DNA from: Streptomyces viridochromogenes DSM 40736 | Lineage (GTDB): Bacteria > Actinomycetota > Actinomycetes > Streptomycetales > Streptomycetaceae | Assembly: GCF_000158955.1 (NCBI RefSeq) | Contig: NZ_GG657757.1 | Span: 871,205-935,204 of the forward strand | Length of the DNA: 64,000 bases | Direction of reading: 5' to 3' | Shown here: in pieces, positions 26,112-36,948 of the stretch | Layout: each line of letters begins with the position of its first letter | Position numbering within the stretch: the first letter of the stretch is position 1 | Made by a program: the position numbers and the translations under genes | Notes under the pieces: model-generated | Databases searched by the model: none | Seen by the model: the letters and a program-made list of their open reading frames with translations, nothing else | Told to the model about the DNA's origin: nothing

Positions 26112-27383
26112 TCAGCCCGCTTGGTCGGACGCCGCCAGCTGCTTGACCGCCGCGTCCACCGTGACCGATCCGCTCAGCAGTTGCTGAGACAGCCGCCCCA
26201 TCAGCTCCACGGTCCTGGACGGCAGGGCCACGTGCAGAGCGGGCTTGCCACGGTCGATCTCGGACACGATGGTGGCGACGGCCGGGCCGCCGCTCGAGAC
26301 GTCCACGGTGCGGTCGGCCGCGATGGCGCCCGCGTCGGCGAAGAACGACTTCAGTGCGCCGGTGGAGGTCAGGGAGCGCACCAGGTCGGCGGCGACCTCG
26401 GGGTCCTTGGTCCACTTCGCGACGGCGTAGCCGATGCCGCCGTCGTAGGGAAGGCTCGGCATGGCGCCGGCCATGACGACCGGCGACTTCATGACGCCGA
26501 CGTCGTCGGCGTCGAGGAATTCGGCGAAGTCCTTCCAGTGCCCGGTGTCCGACATGAGCCCGATGACGTGGGCGGCCTTGTTGGACTGGAACACCGCGAA
26601 CGCGTCGTTGAACATCGCCGTCGAGTTCGCCCCGTCGTTGTTCAGGCCTTTGTCGTTGACCTCTTTCCAGAGCGAGAAGACGCGCTTGACCGCCGGCGAG
26701 GACCAGTCTCGTCTGCCGGCGATCCAGTCGTCGTACTCCGTGGGCGACAGGACGCCCGAGCCGAGCCCGGACAGGAAGAACTGGATGCCGATGCCTTCCT
26801 TGTTGCCCTGCGCGAAGCATCTGGCACCGGTCGTCTTGGTGAGGGTCCGGCAGTCGGCGACGAACTCGTCCCAACGGGTGGCCGGCTGCTCCGGGTCCAG
26901 CCCCGCCTTCCGGTACAGCGACTTGTTGTAGTAGATCGGGTGACCTTGCAAGGTCACCGGGGCGGCGTAGGTCCTGCCGTCCTTGGTGAAGGCATCCCAC
27001 CCGGCCAGCCGCTTCCTGTCGTCACGGACGTACTCGTCCAGCGGCAGAAGGGAGTCCGCGCGGTCACGGATCTGCCCGCCTCCGTTGAACAGCATGACGT
27101 CCGGCCCCTTGCCGGCTTGGATGGCGGCCCCGAGCAGGGTGTAGTACTGATCGAACGGCTGCGCGACGAACTCGACCGTCACTCCGGGATGCCGCTGGGC
27201 GAAGTCGGCCTTGGCCTTCTTGATGTCGGAGGACGCTGTGGCGTCGCCGGACTTCCAGTCCCAGACGACGAGCTTGCCCTTCGAACCACCGGCCGCCGCA
27301 TCCGGGTCGGAGGCGCTGCCGCAGCCGGCTAAGACGACGAGACCGGCAACCAGGGTCACCGACCACAGTGTTCGCTGCTTCAT
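26112..27383 (-). CDS. Sugar ABC transporter solute-binding lipoprotein (family 1)
   Basis: A 423-residue lipoprotein. The ATG at 27383 follows AGGAG and opens with KQRTLWSVTLVAGLVVLAGC, a lipobox with the lipidated cysteine at about 21. The mature part has the MalE-like features KLVVWDWKSGDATASSDIKK, ADFAQRHPGVTVEFV, AIQAGKGPDVMLFNGGGQI and YYNKSLYRKAGLDPEQP. It captures a sugar outside the membrane for the following two permeases and is the first gene of the operon under the GntR-type regulator, whose gene diverges. Confidence 0.92.
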   Translation of the reverse strand: MKQRTLWSVTLVAGLVVLAGCGSASDPDAAAGGSKGKLVVWDWKSGDATASSDIKKAKADFAQRHPGVTVEFVAQPFDQYYTLLGAAIQAGKGPDVMLFNGGGQIRDRADSLLPLDEYVRDDRKRLAGWDAFTKDGRTYAAPVTLQGHPIYYNKSLYRKAGLDPEQPATRWDEFVADCRTLTKTTGARCFAQGNKEGIGIQFFLSGLGSGVLSPTEYDDWIAGRRDWSSPAVKRVFSLWKEVNDKGLNNDGANSTAMFNDAFAVFQSNKAAHVIGLMSDTGHWKDFAEFLDADDVGVMKSPVVMAGAMPSLPYDGGIGYAVAKWTKDPEVAADLVRSLTSTGALKSFFADAGAIAADRTVDVSSGGPAVATIVSEIDRGKPALHVALPSRTVELMGRLSQQLLSGSVTVDAAVKQLAASDQAG

Positions 27384-27442
27384 TGCTGCCCCACTCTCCT
27401 GAGGTGGCCGGCTGTCCGGCGGTTGAGGTTGAGGAGGAACGC

Positions 27443-27500
27443 AACTCGTATGACGTATGTAACTCGTATGACGTATGACGTCAACCGGATGCCGTATAGT
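27443..27500. promoter_or_regulatory. GntR operator with tandem repeats in a divergent promoter
   Basis: The 17-mer AACTCGTATGACGTATG occurs at 27443-27459 and again at 27461-27477, an 18-bp period. The second copy runs into the palindrome TGACGTCA (27476-27483). TATAGT at 27495-27500 is a good -10 for the rightward regulator gene. The site lies between the binding-protein gene and the regulator and is the likely operator for both directions. Confidence 0.65.
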
Positions 27501-27543
27501 GGCCCAACATCCGTGTGGTAAAGCGCGGGTCCCGGGGGGTGTC

Positions 27544-28314
27544 ATGACGGCAGTACCGCAGTCATCCGCAGAGGCCTCCGAGGCCCCCGCCTGGAGCCGG
27601 CGCCCGGCGAATCTCGCCGCCGCGGTCACGGCTGAGCTGGTGCAGCGGATCGTCCGTGGAGTCCATCCGTCCGGTTCGCCGCTTCCCCCCGAGCCCGTGC
27701 TCTGCGCGACCTTCTCGGTCAGCCGCACCGTGGTCCGCGAGGCGGTGAAGATCCTTCAGGAGAAGGGGCTGGTACAGGTCCGCCAGGGCGCCGGCACGAT
27801 GGTCACCCCGCCGGCGATGTGGAACATGCTCGACGAGCTGGTGCTCGGCGCGACCATCGCCGAGGACGAGAGCCTGGCCGTCCTCGATCACCTCGTCGCG
27901 ACCCGCCGCGTGCTGGAGGCCGACATGGCCAACGTCGCCGCCCGCCTGGCGAACGCCGAAGTGATCGACCGGCTGCGCGGTCTGGTGGAGCGGATGGACG
28001 AGCTCGTCGACGACCCCGCCGCGTACCACGAAGAGGACCGGGCGTTCCACGACACCGTCATGCAGGCGTCGGGGAACCGCATCGGCCGTGCCGTGGTCCG
28101 TTCGCTGGAGCGTCAGGTCATCGACTCCGCCCGTTACGTGGGCCGAACCGGCCGTGCCTTCTGCGTGGCGTCCAACCACGGCCATCGGCGCATCTACGAG
28201 CGGATCGCCGCGCAGGACCCCAAGGGTGCGGCCGAGGCGATGTTCACCCACATCACCGAGGCGTGGGTGGTGCGCCGCAGCGGACCGGGCGAGCCGACCC
28301 GGCTACGGCGTTAG
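27544..28314 (+). CDS. FadR-family GntR transcriptional regulator
   Basis: I start at the ATG at 27544 (MTAVPQSSAEAS), giving 256 residues; an upstream ATG at 27475 would overlap the operator. The winged helix (about 20-90) reads LPPEPVLCATFSVSRTVVRE, AVKILQEKGLVQVRQGAGT. The FCD effector domain (about 115-240) shows HLVATRRVLEADMANVAARL (metal-site Asp), ...EDRAFHDTVMQASGN (His) and SNHGHRRIYERIAAQDP (His), the metal-binding pattern of FadR sensors for sugar acids and similar carboxylates. It most likely represses the divergent importer/dehydratase operon until its sugar acid is present. Confidence 0.92.
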   Translation: MTAVPQSSAEASEAPAWSRRPANLAAAVTAELVQRIVRGVHPSGSPLPPEPVLCATFSVSRTVVREAVKILQEKGLVQVRQGAGTMVTPPAMWNMLDELVLGATIAEDESLAVLDHLVATRRVLEADMANVAARLANAEVIDRLRGLVERMDELVDDPAAYHEEDRAFHDTVMQASGNRIGRAVVRSLERQVIDSARYVGRTGRAFCVASNHGHRRIYERIAAQDPKGAAEAMFTHITEAWVVRRSGPGEPTRLRR

Positions 28315-28333
28315 GGCCTGTCGTTTGGCCCTA
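28312..28333 (+). terminator. Short hairpin at the end of the GntR gene
   Basis: TAGGGCC and GGCCCTA pair around an 8-nt loop; the stem includes the stop codon. A modest terminator between convergent genes. Confidence 0.45.
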
Positions 28334-28391
28334 GTGGCGAGCCCCGCTCACGACCGGCACGTCCTGCCGCGAGCGAGGCCGACGCGTTCCG

Positions 28392-31702
<3,311 letters not shown>

Positions 31703-31706
31703 CGGA

Positions 31707-32891
31707 CTACTTCCAGCGCTTCGGGTAGCCGGGCAGGTCGGTGCAGCCGCACATCGCGTAGTGCAGCGGCGGCATTTCGGGATCGACGTACTCGTCCAGG
31801 TTGTCCTGGGTGATGGTCGGCTGGGGCAGCTTCCACGGGTTCGGCACCCGCTCGCCGTCGAGGATCCTCAGCGCGGCGATGATCGGGGTGCGCCACTGGT
31901 AGGTCGGGTAGGTCGGGGCGATCGCCGTGAGCTTCTTGTCCTTCCACAGCTTCAGGAAGTCGAGTTGGTCCTCGCCGTTGATCGGCGGCACAGGCTTGCC
32001 GGCGTCCTCGAACGCCTCGACCGCCGCGCCCGCGACCGCCCCGGCGTCCATCCAGACGCCGTCGATCGTGCCGTACCGCTGGATGTAGTCGTTGACGATC
32101 TTCTTCGTCCTGGCCGGGTCGCCGTCGGTGAACTCGACGCCGACGACGTCGACGCCCGCCTTGTCGAAGGCGACCTTCGCCGCGGACCAACGGGTCTCCA
32201 GCACGTCGACGCCGGGCAGGATGCGCAGCGCGAGCACCTTGCCTCCCCGCTTCGTCTTCCGAGTGACGAACTCCGCCGCGACATGGCCGAATCCGTAGCC
32301 TCCGATCGGGTTGATGAACGTCACCGGGCAGTTCGTGTCGACACCGCGGTCGAAGACGATGACCGGCAGGCCCTTCTCGCAGGCGGCCTTCACGGCCGGG
32401 GTGAGCGTCGCGGTGGTGTTCGGCGAGACGATGAGCGCGTGGCAGCCCTTGCCGAGGAGGTCGTTGATGTCCGCTATCTGCTTCTGGTCCTTGCCTTCGG
32501 CGTCGACGTGGACGAACTCGGAGATCCGGCCGCGGTGCGTGTCGACCTCGGCCTGCATGGTCTTGAAACCGACCTGGCGCCAGGGGTTGTTCAGCCCCGC
32601 GTTGGAGAAGCAGATCTTGTACGGTCCAGGTTTCCTGAACTTCGCGGTCTCCACCATCGCCGGGTCGAGCGCCTGTTCCCAGGGCTTGCCGGGCGGCCCG
32701 GTGGGCGCGGCGTCGAGGAGCGCGAGCTGCTCCTCGTAGTCGGACCGCACGAAGAACTTCGACTGCTTGCCGGTGCCCGACCCGCTGCCCGCGGAGGGCG
32801 AACCCGATGCGCCGGTGGTGGGCTCGTCTGTGGCGCAGCCGGCCAGTACCAGCAACGTGCTCACGGCCAGCGCCGTCATGGAATGCCTCAC
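31707..32891 (-). CDS. Ribose-type sugar ABC transporter substrate-binding lipoprotein (family 4)
   Basis: A 394-residue lipoprotein: MRHSMTALAVSTLLVLAGC ends in a lipobox cysteine, followed by a Ser/Gly-rich tether. The type I binding fold shows YKICFSNAGLNNPWRQVGFK, KQIADINDLLGKGCHALIVS, GLPVIVFDRGVDTNCPVTFI and DGVWMDAGAVAGAAVEAFED. About 60 residues between the lipobox and the fold, and a C-terminal MCGCTD segment, are unusual. It would deliver a pentose or similar sugar to the two upstream-encoded permeases. Confidence 0.9.
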   Translation of the reverse strand: MRHSMTALAVSTLLVLAGCATDEPTTGASGSPSAGSGSGTGKQSKFFVRSDYEEQLALLDAAPTGPPGKPWEQALDPAMVETAKFRKPGPYKICFSNAGLNNPWRQVGFKTMQAEVDTHRGRISEFVHVDAEGKDQKQIADINDLLGKGCHALIVSPNTTATLTPAVKAACEKGLPVIVFDRGVDTNCPVTFINPIGGYGFGHVAAEFVTRKTKRGGKVLALRILPGVDVLETRWSAAKVAFDKAGVDVVGVEFTDGDPARTKKIVNDYIQRYGTIDGVWMDAGAVAGAAVEAFEDAGKPVPPINGEDQLDFLKLWKDKKLTAIAPTYPTYQWRTPIIAALRILDGERVPNPWKLPQPTITQDNLDEYVDPEMPPLHYAMCGCTDLPGYPKRWK

Positions 32892-32901
32892 TGGATCCCC
32901 T

Positions 32902-33873
32902 TTATCGGGACGGGAAACGGAAGGACGCCGCCGCCACGGCGAACAGAATGATCGCGCCCTGGACGGTCGGTCTGAGGGCGCCGGAGACGCCGTAGAAGTT
33001 CATGAGCGTGAAGAGCGTCTCGAGGGTCAGCGCGCCCAGCATCGCGCCGACGACCGAACCGCGGCCCCCGCCCAGAGCGACACCGCCGAGGACCGCCGCG
33101 GTGATCGCGCCGAACTCCAGGCCGGCACCGGCCTGGAACGACACTCCGCTGTAGCCGCCGATGAGGACCGCCGCGAGCGTGGCGGCGAGCCCGCTGAGGA
33201 CGAACGCCATGGTCTTGGCGCGCCACACGCGCACGCCGCTCAGCTCGGCGGTCCGCGGGTTGCCGCCGACGGCGACCAGGGTGCGGCCGAAGTCCGAACG
33301 TGTCAGCGCCAGCGCCAGAGCGGCCGCCGCCAGCAGGACGACCAGGGCGTACGGGATCCGGCCCAGCACGGGCACGTCCTCGAACGCCGACCGGCCGAGC
33401 CGGCGGAACCCCTCGGAGAGGCCGCCCTTCGGGGCACCGTCGGACCACAGGTACACGGCACCGACGAGGATCAGGAACATCCCGAGGGTCGTGATGAACG
33501 ACGGCACCCGCAGCCGCGTGGTGACGAGGCCGTTGACGAGGCCGACGGTGATGCCGAACGCGAGCAGGAGCACCCCGACGGGCCAGCCGGCCGACGGATC
33601 GCCGTCGATCAGCCGGGCGGCGACGACCACCTGCGCGGTGACCAGAGAGCCGACGGACAGGTCCAGCTCGCCGGAGACGATCACGAAGTACTGGCCGGCG
33701 GCGAGCAGGACGACCGGCGCGGAGCGGCCGAGGAACGACATCAGCGACGGCGGCGAGAGGAAGTCCGGCTGGCGGGCGGTCAGCAGAACCAGCAGCACCG
33801 CCAGGATCACGACGATCGGTGCGAGACCGCCGGAGCGGAACGTGAGGAGCCGACGTGGGCGCGCGATCCGCAT
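32902..33873 (-). CDS. Ribose-type sugar ABC transporter permease (RbsC type)
   Basis: A 323-residue membrane protein with eight to ten predicted helices. Typical RbsC segments are GQYFVIVSGELDLSVGSLV, VNGLVTTRLRVPSFITTLGM, RTAELSGVRVWRAKTMAFVL and the glycine-rich GAITAAVLGGVALGGGRGSV. It begins 1 nt after the ancestral stop of the paired permease (33875) and ends 10 nt before the binding-protein gene. Confidence 0.92.
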   Translation of the reverse strand: MRIARPRRLLTFRSGGLAPIVVILAVLLVLLTARQPDFLSPPSLMSFLGRSAPVVLLAAGQYFVIVSGELDLSVGSLVTAQVVVAARLIDGDPSAGWPVGVLLLAFGITVGLVNGLVTTRLRVPSFITTLGMFLILVGAVYLWSDGAPKGGLSEGFRRLGRSAFEDVPVLGRIPYALVVLLAAAALALALTRSDFGRTLVAVGGNPRTAELSGVRVWRAKTMAFVLSGLAATLAAVLIGGYSGVSFQAGAGLEFGAITAAVLGGVALGGGRGSVVGAMLGALTLETLFTLMNFYGVSGALRPTVQGAIILFAVAAASFRFPSR

Positions 33874-33942
33874 GCTACGACGCCTTTCGCATCGCCCGAC
33901 GGGCGTAGACGGCGACCGCCGCGATGATGATCACGCCACGGA

Positions 33943-34845
33943 TCACCTGCTGAAGAACACGTCGACCTCGAGCTGGTTGAAGACGGCGTCGATGCTCGCG
34001 AGCAGCAGCACGCCGCCGACCGTGCCGACGACGCCGCCGCGTCCGCCGGCGAGGGCGGTGCCGCCGAGCACCACCGCCGCGATCGACTCCAGGTCGTAGA
34101 GTCCCTCGGTGCCCACCCTCGGTGCGCCGGCGCCGAGCCGACTGGCGAGGTAGACCCCGGCGAGGCCGGCGCAGAGGGCGCACAGCACATGGGCGGTGAC
34201 GAGGACCCGGGTGCCCCGCACGCCGGAGAGCCGGGCGACCTCCGGGTCACCGCCCACGGCGATCAGGTGGTGGCCGAAACGGGTGCGCGTCAGCACGAAC
34301 CAGGCCGCGGCGGCGACGGCGAGCAGCAGCAGGAACGACAGTGGCACCGGGCCGACCCGCTGGTACCCCAGGCCCTGCACCAGAGAGGGTGCGGTCTTGC
34401 CGGCCGGGCCGTCGTATCCGTTGTCGAGGTACCCCTTGAGCAGCAGTCCGACGCCGACGGTCGCGATGAAGGGGTTGATCCGCGCCGTGGTGACGAGCAG
34501 GCCGTTGACGAGGCCGATCGTGGCGCTGGCGGCGAGCGCCAGGCAGATCGCCGGCAGCAGCGCACCGTCGTCACCGGCCATGGTCTCCGCGGCGACGAGG
34601 GTGCTCAGGCTGACCACGTACGCCACCGACAGGTCCAGCGAGCCCCCCACGATGACCAGGGTCTGGCCGACCGCGACGAGGCCCAGACCGGCGGCGACGT
34701 GCAGCAGGCTCACCGTCGTCGGCAGGCTGAACAGCCGGCCGCCGTCGAGAGTGACGACGAGCCAGCCGATCGCCAGGGTGAGGACCAGGGCGACGAACAC
34801 GCCGGGCGGGGTCCGCCGGGCCGGCAGGGACGGCGCGGCGCTCAT
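33943..34845 (-). CDS. Ribose-type sugar ABC transporter permease, C-terminally truncated by a frameshift
   Basis: A 300-residue RbsC-type permease: LVIVGGSLDLSVAYVVSLST, VNGLLVTTARINPFIATVGV, GGDPEVARLSGVRGTRVLVT and ESIAAVVLGGTALAGGRGGV. The frame ends NQLEVDVFFSR. In the next frame the same DNA continues VLQQVIRGVIIIAAVAVYAR RAMRKAS to a stop at 33875, which would give the normal last helix and basic tail. One base is missing near 33952-33956. As read, the last transmembrane helix is lost; the protein may be impaired, unless this is a sequencing error. Its ATG overlaps the ATPase gene stop by 4 bp. Confidence 0.85.
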   Translation of the reverse strand: MSAAPSLPARRTPPGVFVALVLTLAIGWLVVTLDGGRLFSLPTTVSLLHVAAGLGLVAVGQTLVIVGGSLDLSVAYVVSLSTLVAAETMAGDDGALLPAICLALAASATIGLVNGLLVTTARINPFIATVGVGLLLKGYLDNGYDGPAGKTAPSLVQGLGYQRVGPVPLSFLLLLAVAAAAWFVLTRTRFGHHLIAVGGDPEVARLSGVRGTRVLVTAHVLCALCAGLAGVYLASRLGAGAPRVGTEGLYDLESIAAVVLGGTALAGGRGGVVGTVGGVLLLASIDAVFNQLEVDVFFSR

Positions 34846-36362
34846 CCGGCCGCCTCCCCCACGGTGCCGACCGCGAGGGCGATGACATCCTCTTCCGTCG
34901 CGCCGGCGGCCAGCTCGCCGGCGATCCGGCCGTCGCGCATGACGATGACCCGGTCGCTCATGCCGAGCAGTTCGGGCAGCTCGGACGAGACCATCAGCAC
35001 GGCGGCGCCGTCGCGGGCCAGTCGGCGGACGAGATCGTGGATCGCCGACTTGGCGCCCACGTCGATGCCCCGGGTCGGCTCGTCGAAGAGCAGGATCCTC
35101 GGGGCGAGCGCGAGCCACCTGGCCAGCACGGCCTTCTGCTGGTTGCCGCCGGACAGGTAACGGATCTCCTGGTCCTCCCCGGCGGCGCGAAGGTCGACGG
35201 CCGCGAGCAGCTCCCGGACCCGCGCGGTCCGGGCACCGCGGCCGCCCCGGCCCGGGTGGACGGCGCGGACGGCGCGGGCGGCCAACAGCGCGTTGTCGAG
35301 CACCGACTGCTCGGCGACGATCCCCTCGCCCTTGCGGTCCTCGGAGACGTAGGCGATACCGGCCCGCATCGCGGCGCGGGGCGAGCGCAGCCGGACCGGC
35401 GCTCCGTCGACGCTCACATGACCGGTGCTGAACGGGGCGGCGCCGAACAGTGCGCGGGCCAGCGCCGACCGGCCGGATCCCTGCAGGCCTCCGACGCCGA
35501 GCACCTCGCCGGCGCGCAGCCGTAGGTCGATGCCGCGCAGCTTCCGGTTGCCTGCGCAGCGGACGGTCAGCCGCACCGGGCCCAGCTCCTGCGGCCTCGC
35601 CAGGTCCGGGTAGTAGCTCGACAGCTCGCGGCCGACCATGTGGCGCACCAGCTGATCGGCGCCGGTGTCCGCGGTGTCCAAGGTGGCCACCGCCCGGCCG
35701 TCCTTGAGCACGGTGATCCGGCTGGACAGGTCGAAGACCTCCTTGAGGCGGTGCGAGACGTACAGCACGCCGATCCCGTGCTCCTGCAACCGCCGTACGA
35801 GCGCGTAGAGCTGGTCGACCTCGTGGTCGGCGAGAGCCGCGGTGGGCTCGTCCATGACGAGCAGCCGCGCGTCGAGGGCGAGCGCCTTGACGATCTCGAC
35901 CACCTGTTGTTGCGCCACGCCGAGTCGTCCCACGCGGGTGCCGGGCGGTAAGGAGCCCTCCCCGATCGAGGCGAGGAGCCGCGCGGTGTGGCTGAGCATC
36001 GCCCGTCGGTCGACGAGCCCACGACGCAGGGGCTCGCGGCCCAGCCAGACGTTCTCCGCGACGGTGCGCTCGGGCAGCAGGGTCAGCTCCTGGTGGACGG
36101 TGCCGATACCGGCCTGTTGGGCCTCACGCGGGGTGCGGAACGTCCGCGGTGCGCCGGCGAACTCGACCGTTCCCTCGTCGGGCTGGTGGACGCCGGACAC
36201 CACCTTCATGAGCGTGGACTTGCCGGCGCCGTTCTCGCCGACGACCGCGTGCACTTCGCCCGGCCGGACCTGGAGATCGACGCCGTCGAGCACCCGCACG
36301 CCGAGGAACGATTTGCCGATGCCTCGCAGAGCGAGCAGCGGCGACGGCGGCAGGCCAGACAT
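34842..36362 (-). CDS. Ribose-type sugar ABC transporter ATPase (RbsA type, two nucleotide-binding domains)
   Basis: I choose the ATG at 36362 (MSGLPPSPLLALRGIGKSFL), with AGAGG upstream, giving 506 residues. Domain 1: Walker A GENGAGKSTLMK, signature region RLGVAQQQVVEIVKALALDA, Walker B LLVMDEPTAAL. Domain 2: the degenerate Walker A GGLQGSGRSALARALFG, signature YLSGGNQQKAVLARWLA and ILLFDEPTRGIDVG. This is the standard RbsA layout. It is the first gene of the operon ATPase, permease, permease, binding protein, epimerase, beta-helix enzyme. Confidence 0.95.
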   Translation of the reverse strand: MSGLPPSPLLALRGIGKSFLGVRVLDGVDLQVRPGEVHAVVGENGAGKSTLMKVVSGVHQPDEGTVEFAGAPRTFRTPREAQQAGIGTVHQELTLLPERTVAENVWLGREPLRRGLVDRRAMLSHTARLLASIGEGSLPPGTRVGRLGVAQQQVVEIVKALALDARLLVMDEPTAALADHEVDQLYALVRRLQEHGIGVLYVSHRLKEVFDLSSRITVLKDGRAVATLDTADTGADQLVRHMVGRELSSYYPDLARPQELGPVRLTVRCAGNRKLRGIDLRLRAGEVLGVGGLQGSGRSALARALFGAAPFSTGHVSVDGAPVRLRSPRAAMRAGIAYVSEDRKGEGIVAEQSVLDNALLAARAVRAVHPGRGGRGARTARVRELLAAVDLRAAGEDQEIRYLSGGNQQKAVLARWLALAPRILLFDEPTRGIDVGAKSAIHDLVRRLARDGAAVLMVSSELPELLGMSDRVIVMRDGRIAGELAAGATEEDVIALAVGTVGEAAG

Positions 36363-36948
36363 CGTGGGAACCTCTGCATTCGCGTCGTCAGGTCGAATAG
36401 CCACGAAATTTCGCCGGGACGCGATGGCGACATCGCGGCCCCGAGGGTAAATGCCTCGATGAGTACCTGGCAATACCAGCGGACATCGCAGCAGGACATT
36501 CGCCGTTCATACTGCTCAATGCGGACCGGCGATCAGCCGACAGCGATTGATACGCCAAAATCTGTTATCGAATCGGCCCGCCCGCAGTCGCACACCGAAT
36601 CACGAAGACCGATGCGCAAAATGCGTTATGGAATCGACCCGGCGACAGTCGCGCGCCGAACCGACGACGATTGATGCGCAAAAGGTGTTATGGAATCGGC
36701 CGCACCCGATTCATATTGACTGTTGCGATACGCCGCTGCATGCTGACCGGCAGACCACGGGAGACGGTCGCATCTGGTGTGACGCCCTATCTCTTCCGTA
36801 GGGACTTGACTGCCCGTCACGGCGGACGGGATGACGAGCTGACGGCATACGCGTGCCTTCGACGCGCCAGGCACTCCGGCGCATCGGAGGTGCGGCCGGC
36901 GCGTGCCCGTGGTCATGCCATCGTTGCTCCGCTGACATAGGAGACGGC
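36363..36948. other. Divergent control region between the ABC operon and the ThuA-PQQ gene
   Basis: A 586-bp, relatively AT-rich gap. It holds CGAAATTTCG at 36404-36413 (a perfect 10-bp palindrome close to the ABC ATPase start), three copies of a degenerate 61-bp repeat (listed separately), and TTGACT at 36716-36721, a candidate -35 for the rightward gene. A TAGGAGA ribosome site lies at 36938-36944. I see no coding sequence. Confidence 0.55.
36544..36705. repeat. Degenerate 61-bp tandem repeat, about 2.7 copies
   Basis: The core GTTATgGAATCGgcCC is anchored at 36564, 36625 and 36687 (periods 61 and 62). It is preceded in each unit by CGATtGATgCGcaAAA and followed, in the first two, by cAGTCGCrCrCCGAA. 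The copies are partly diverged. Their position between two divergent sugar operons suggests an array of regulator sites. Confidence 0.65.
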
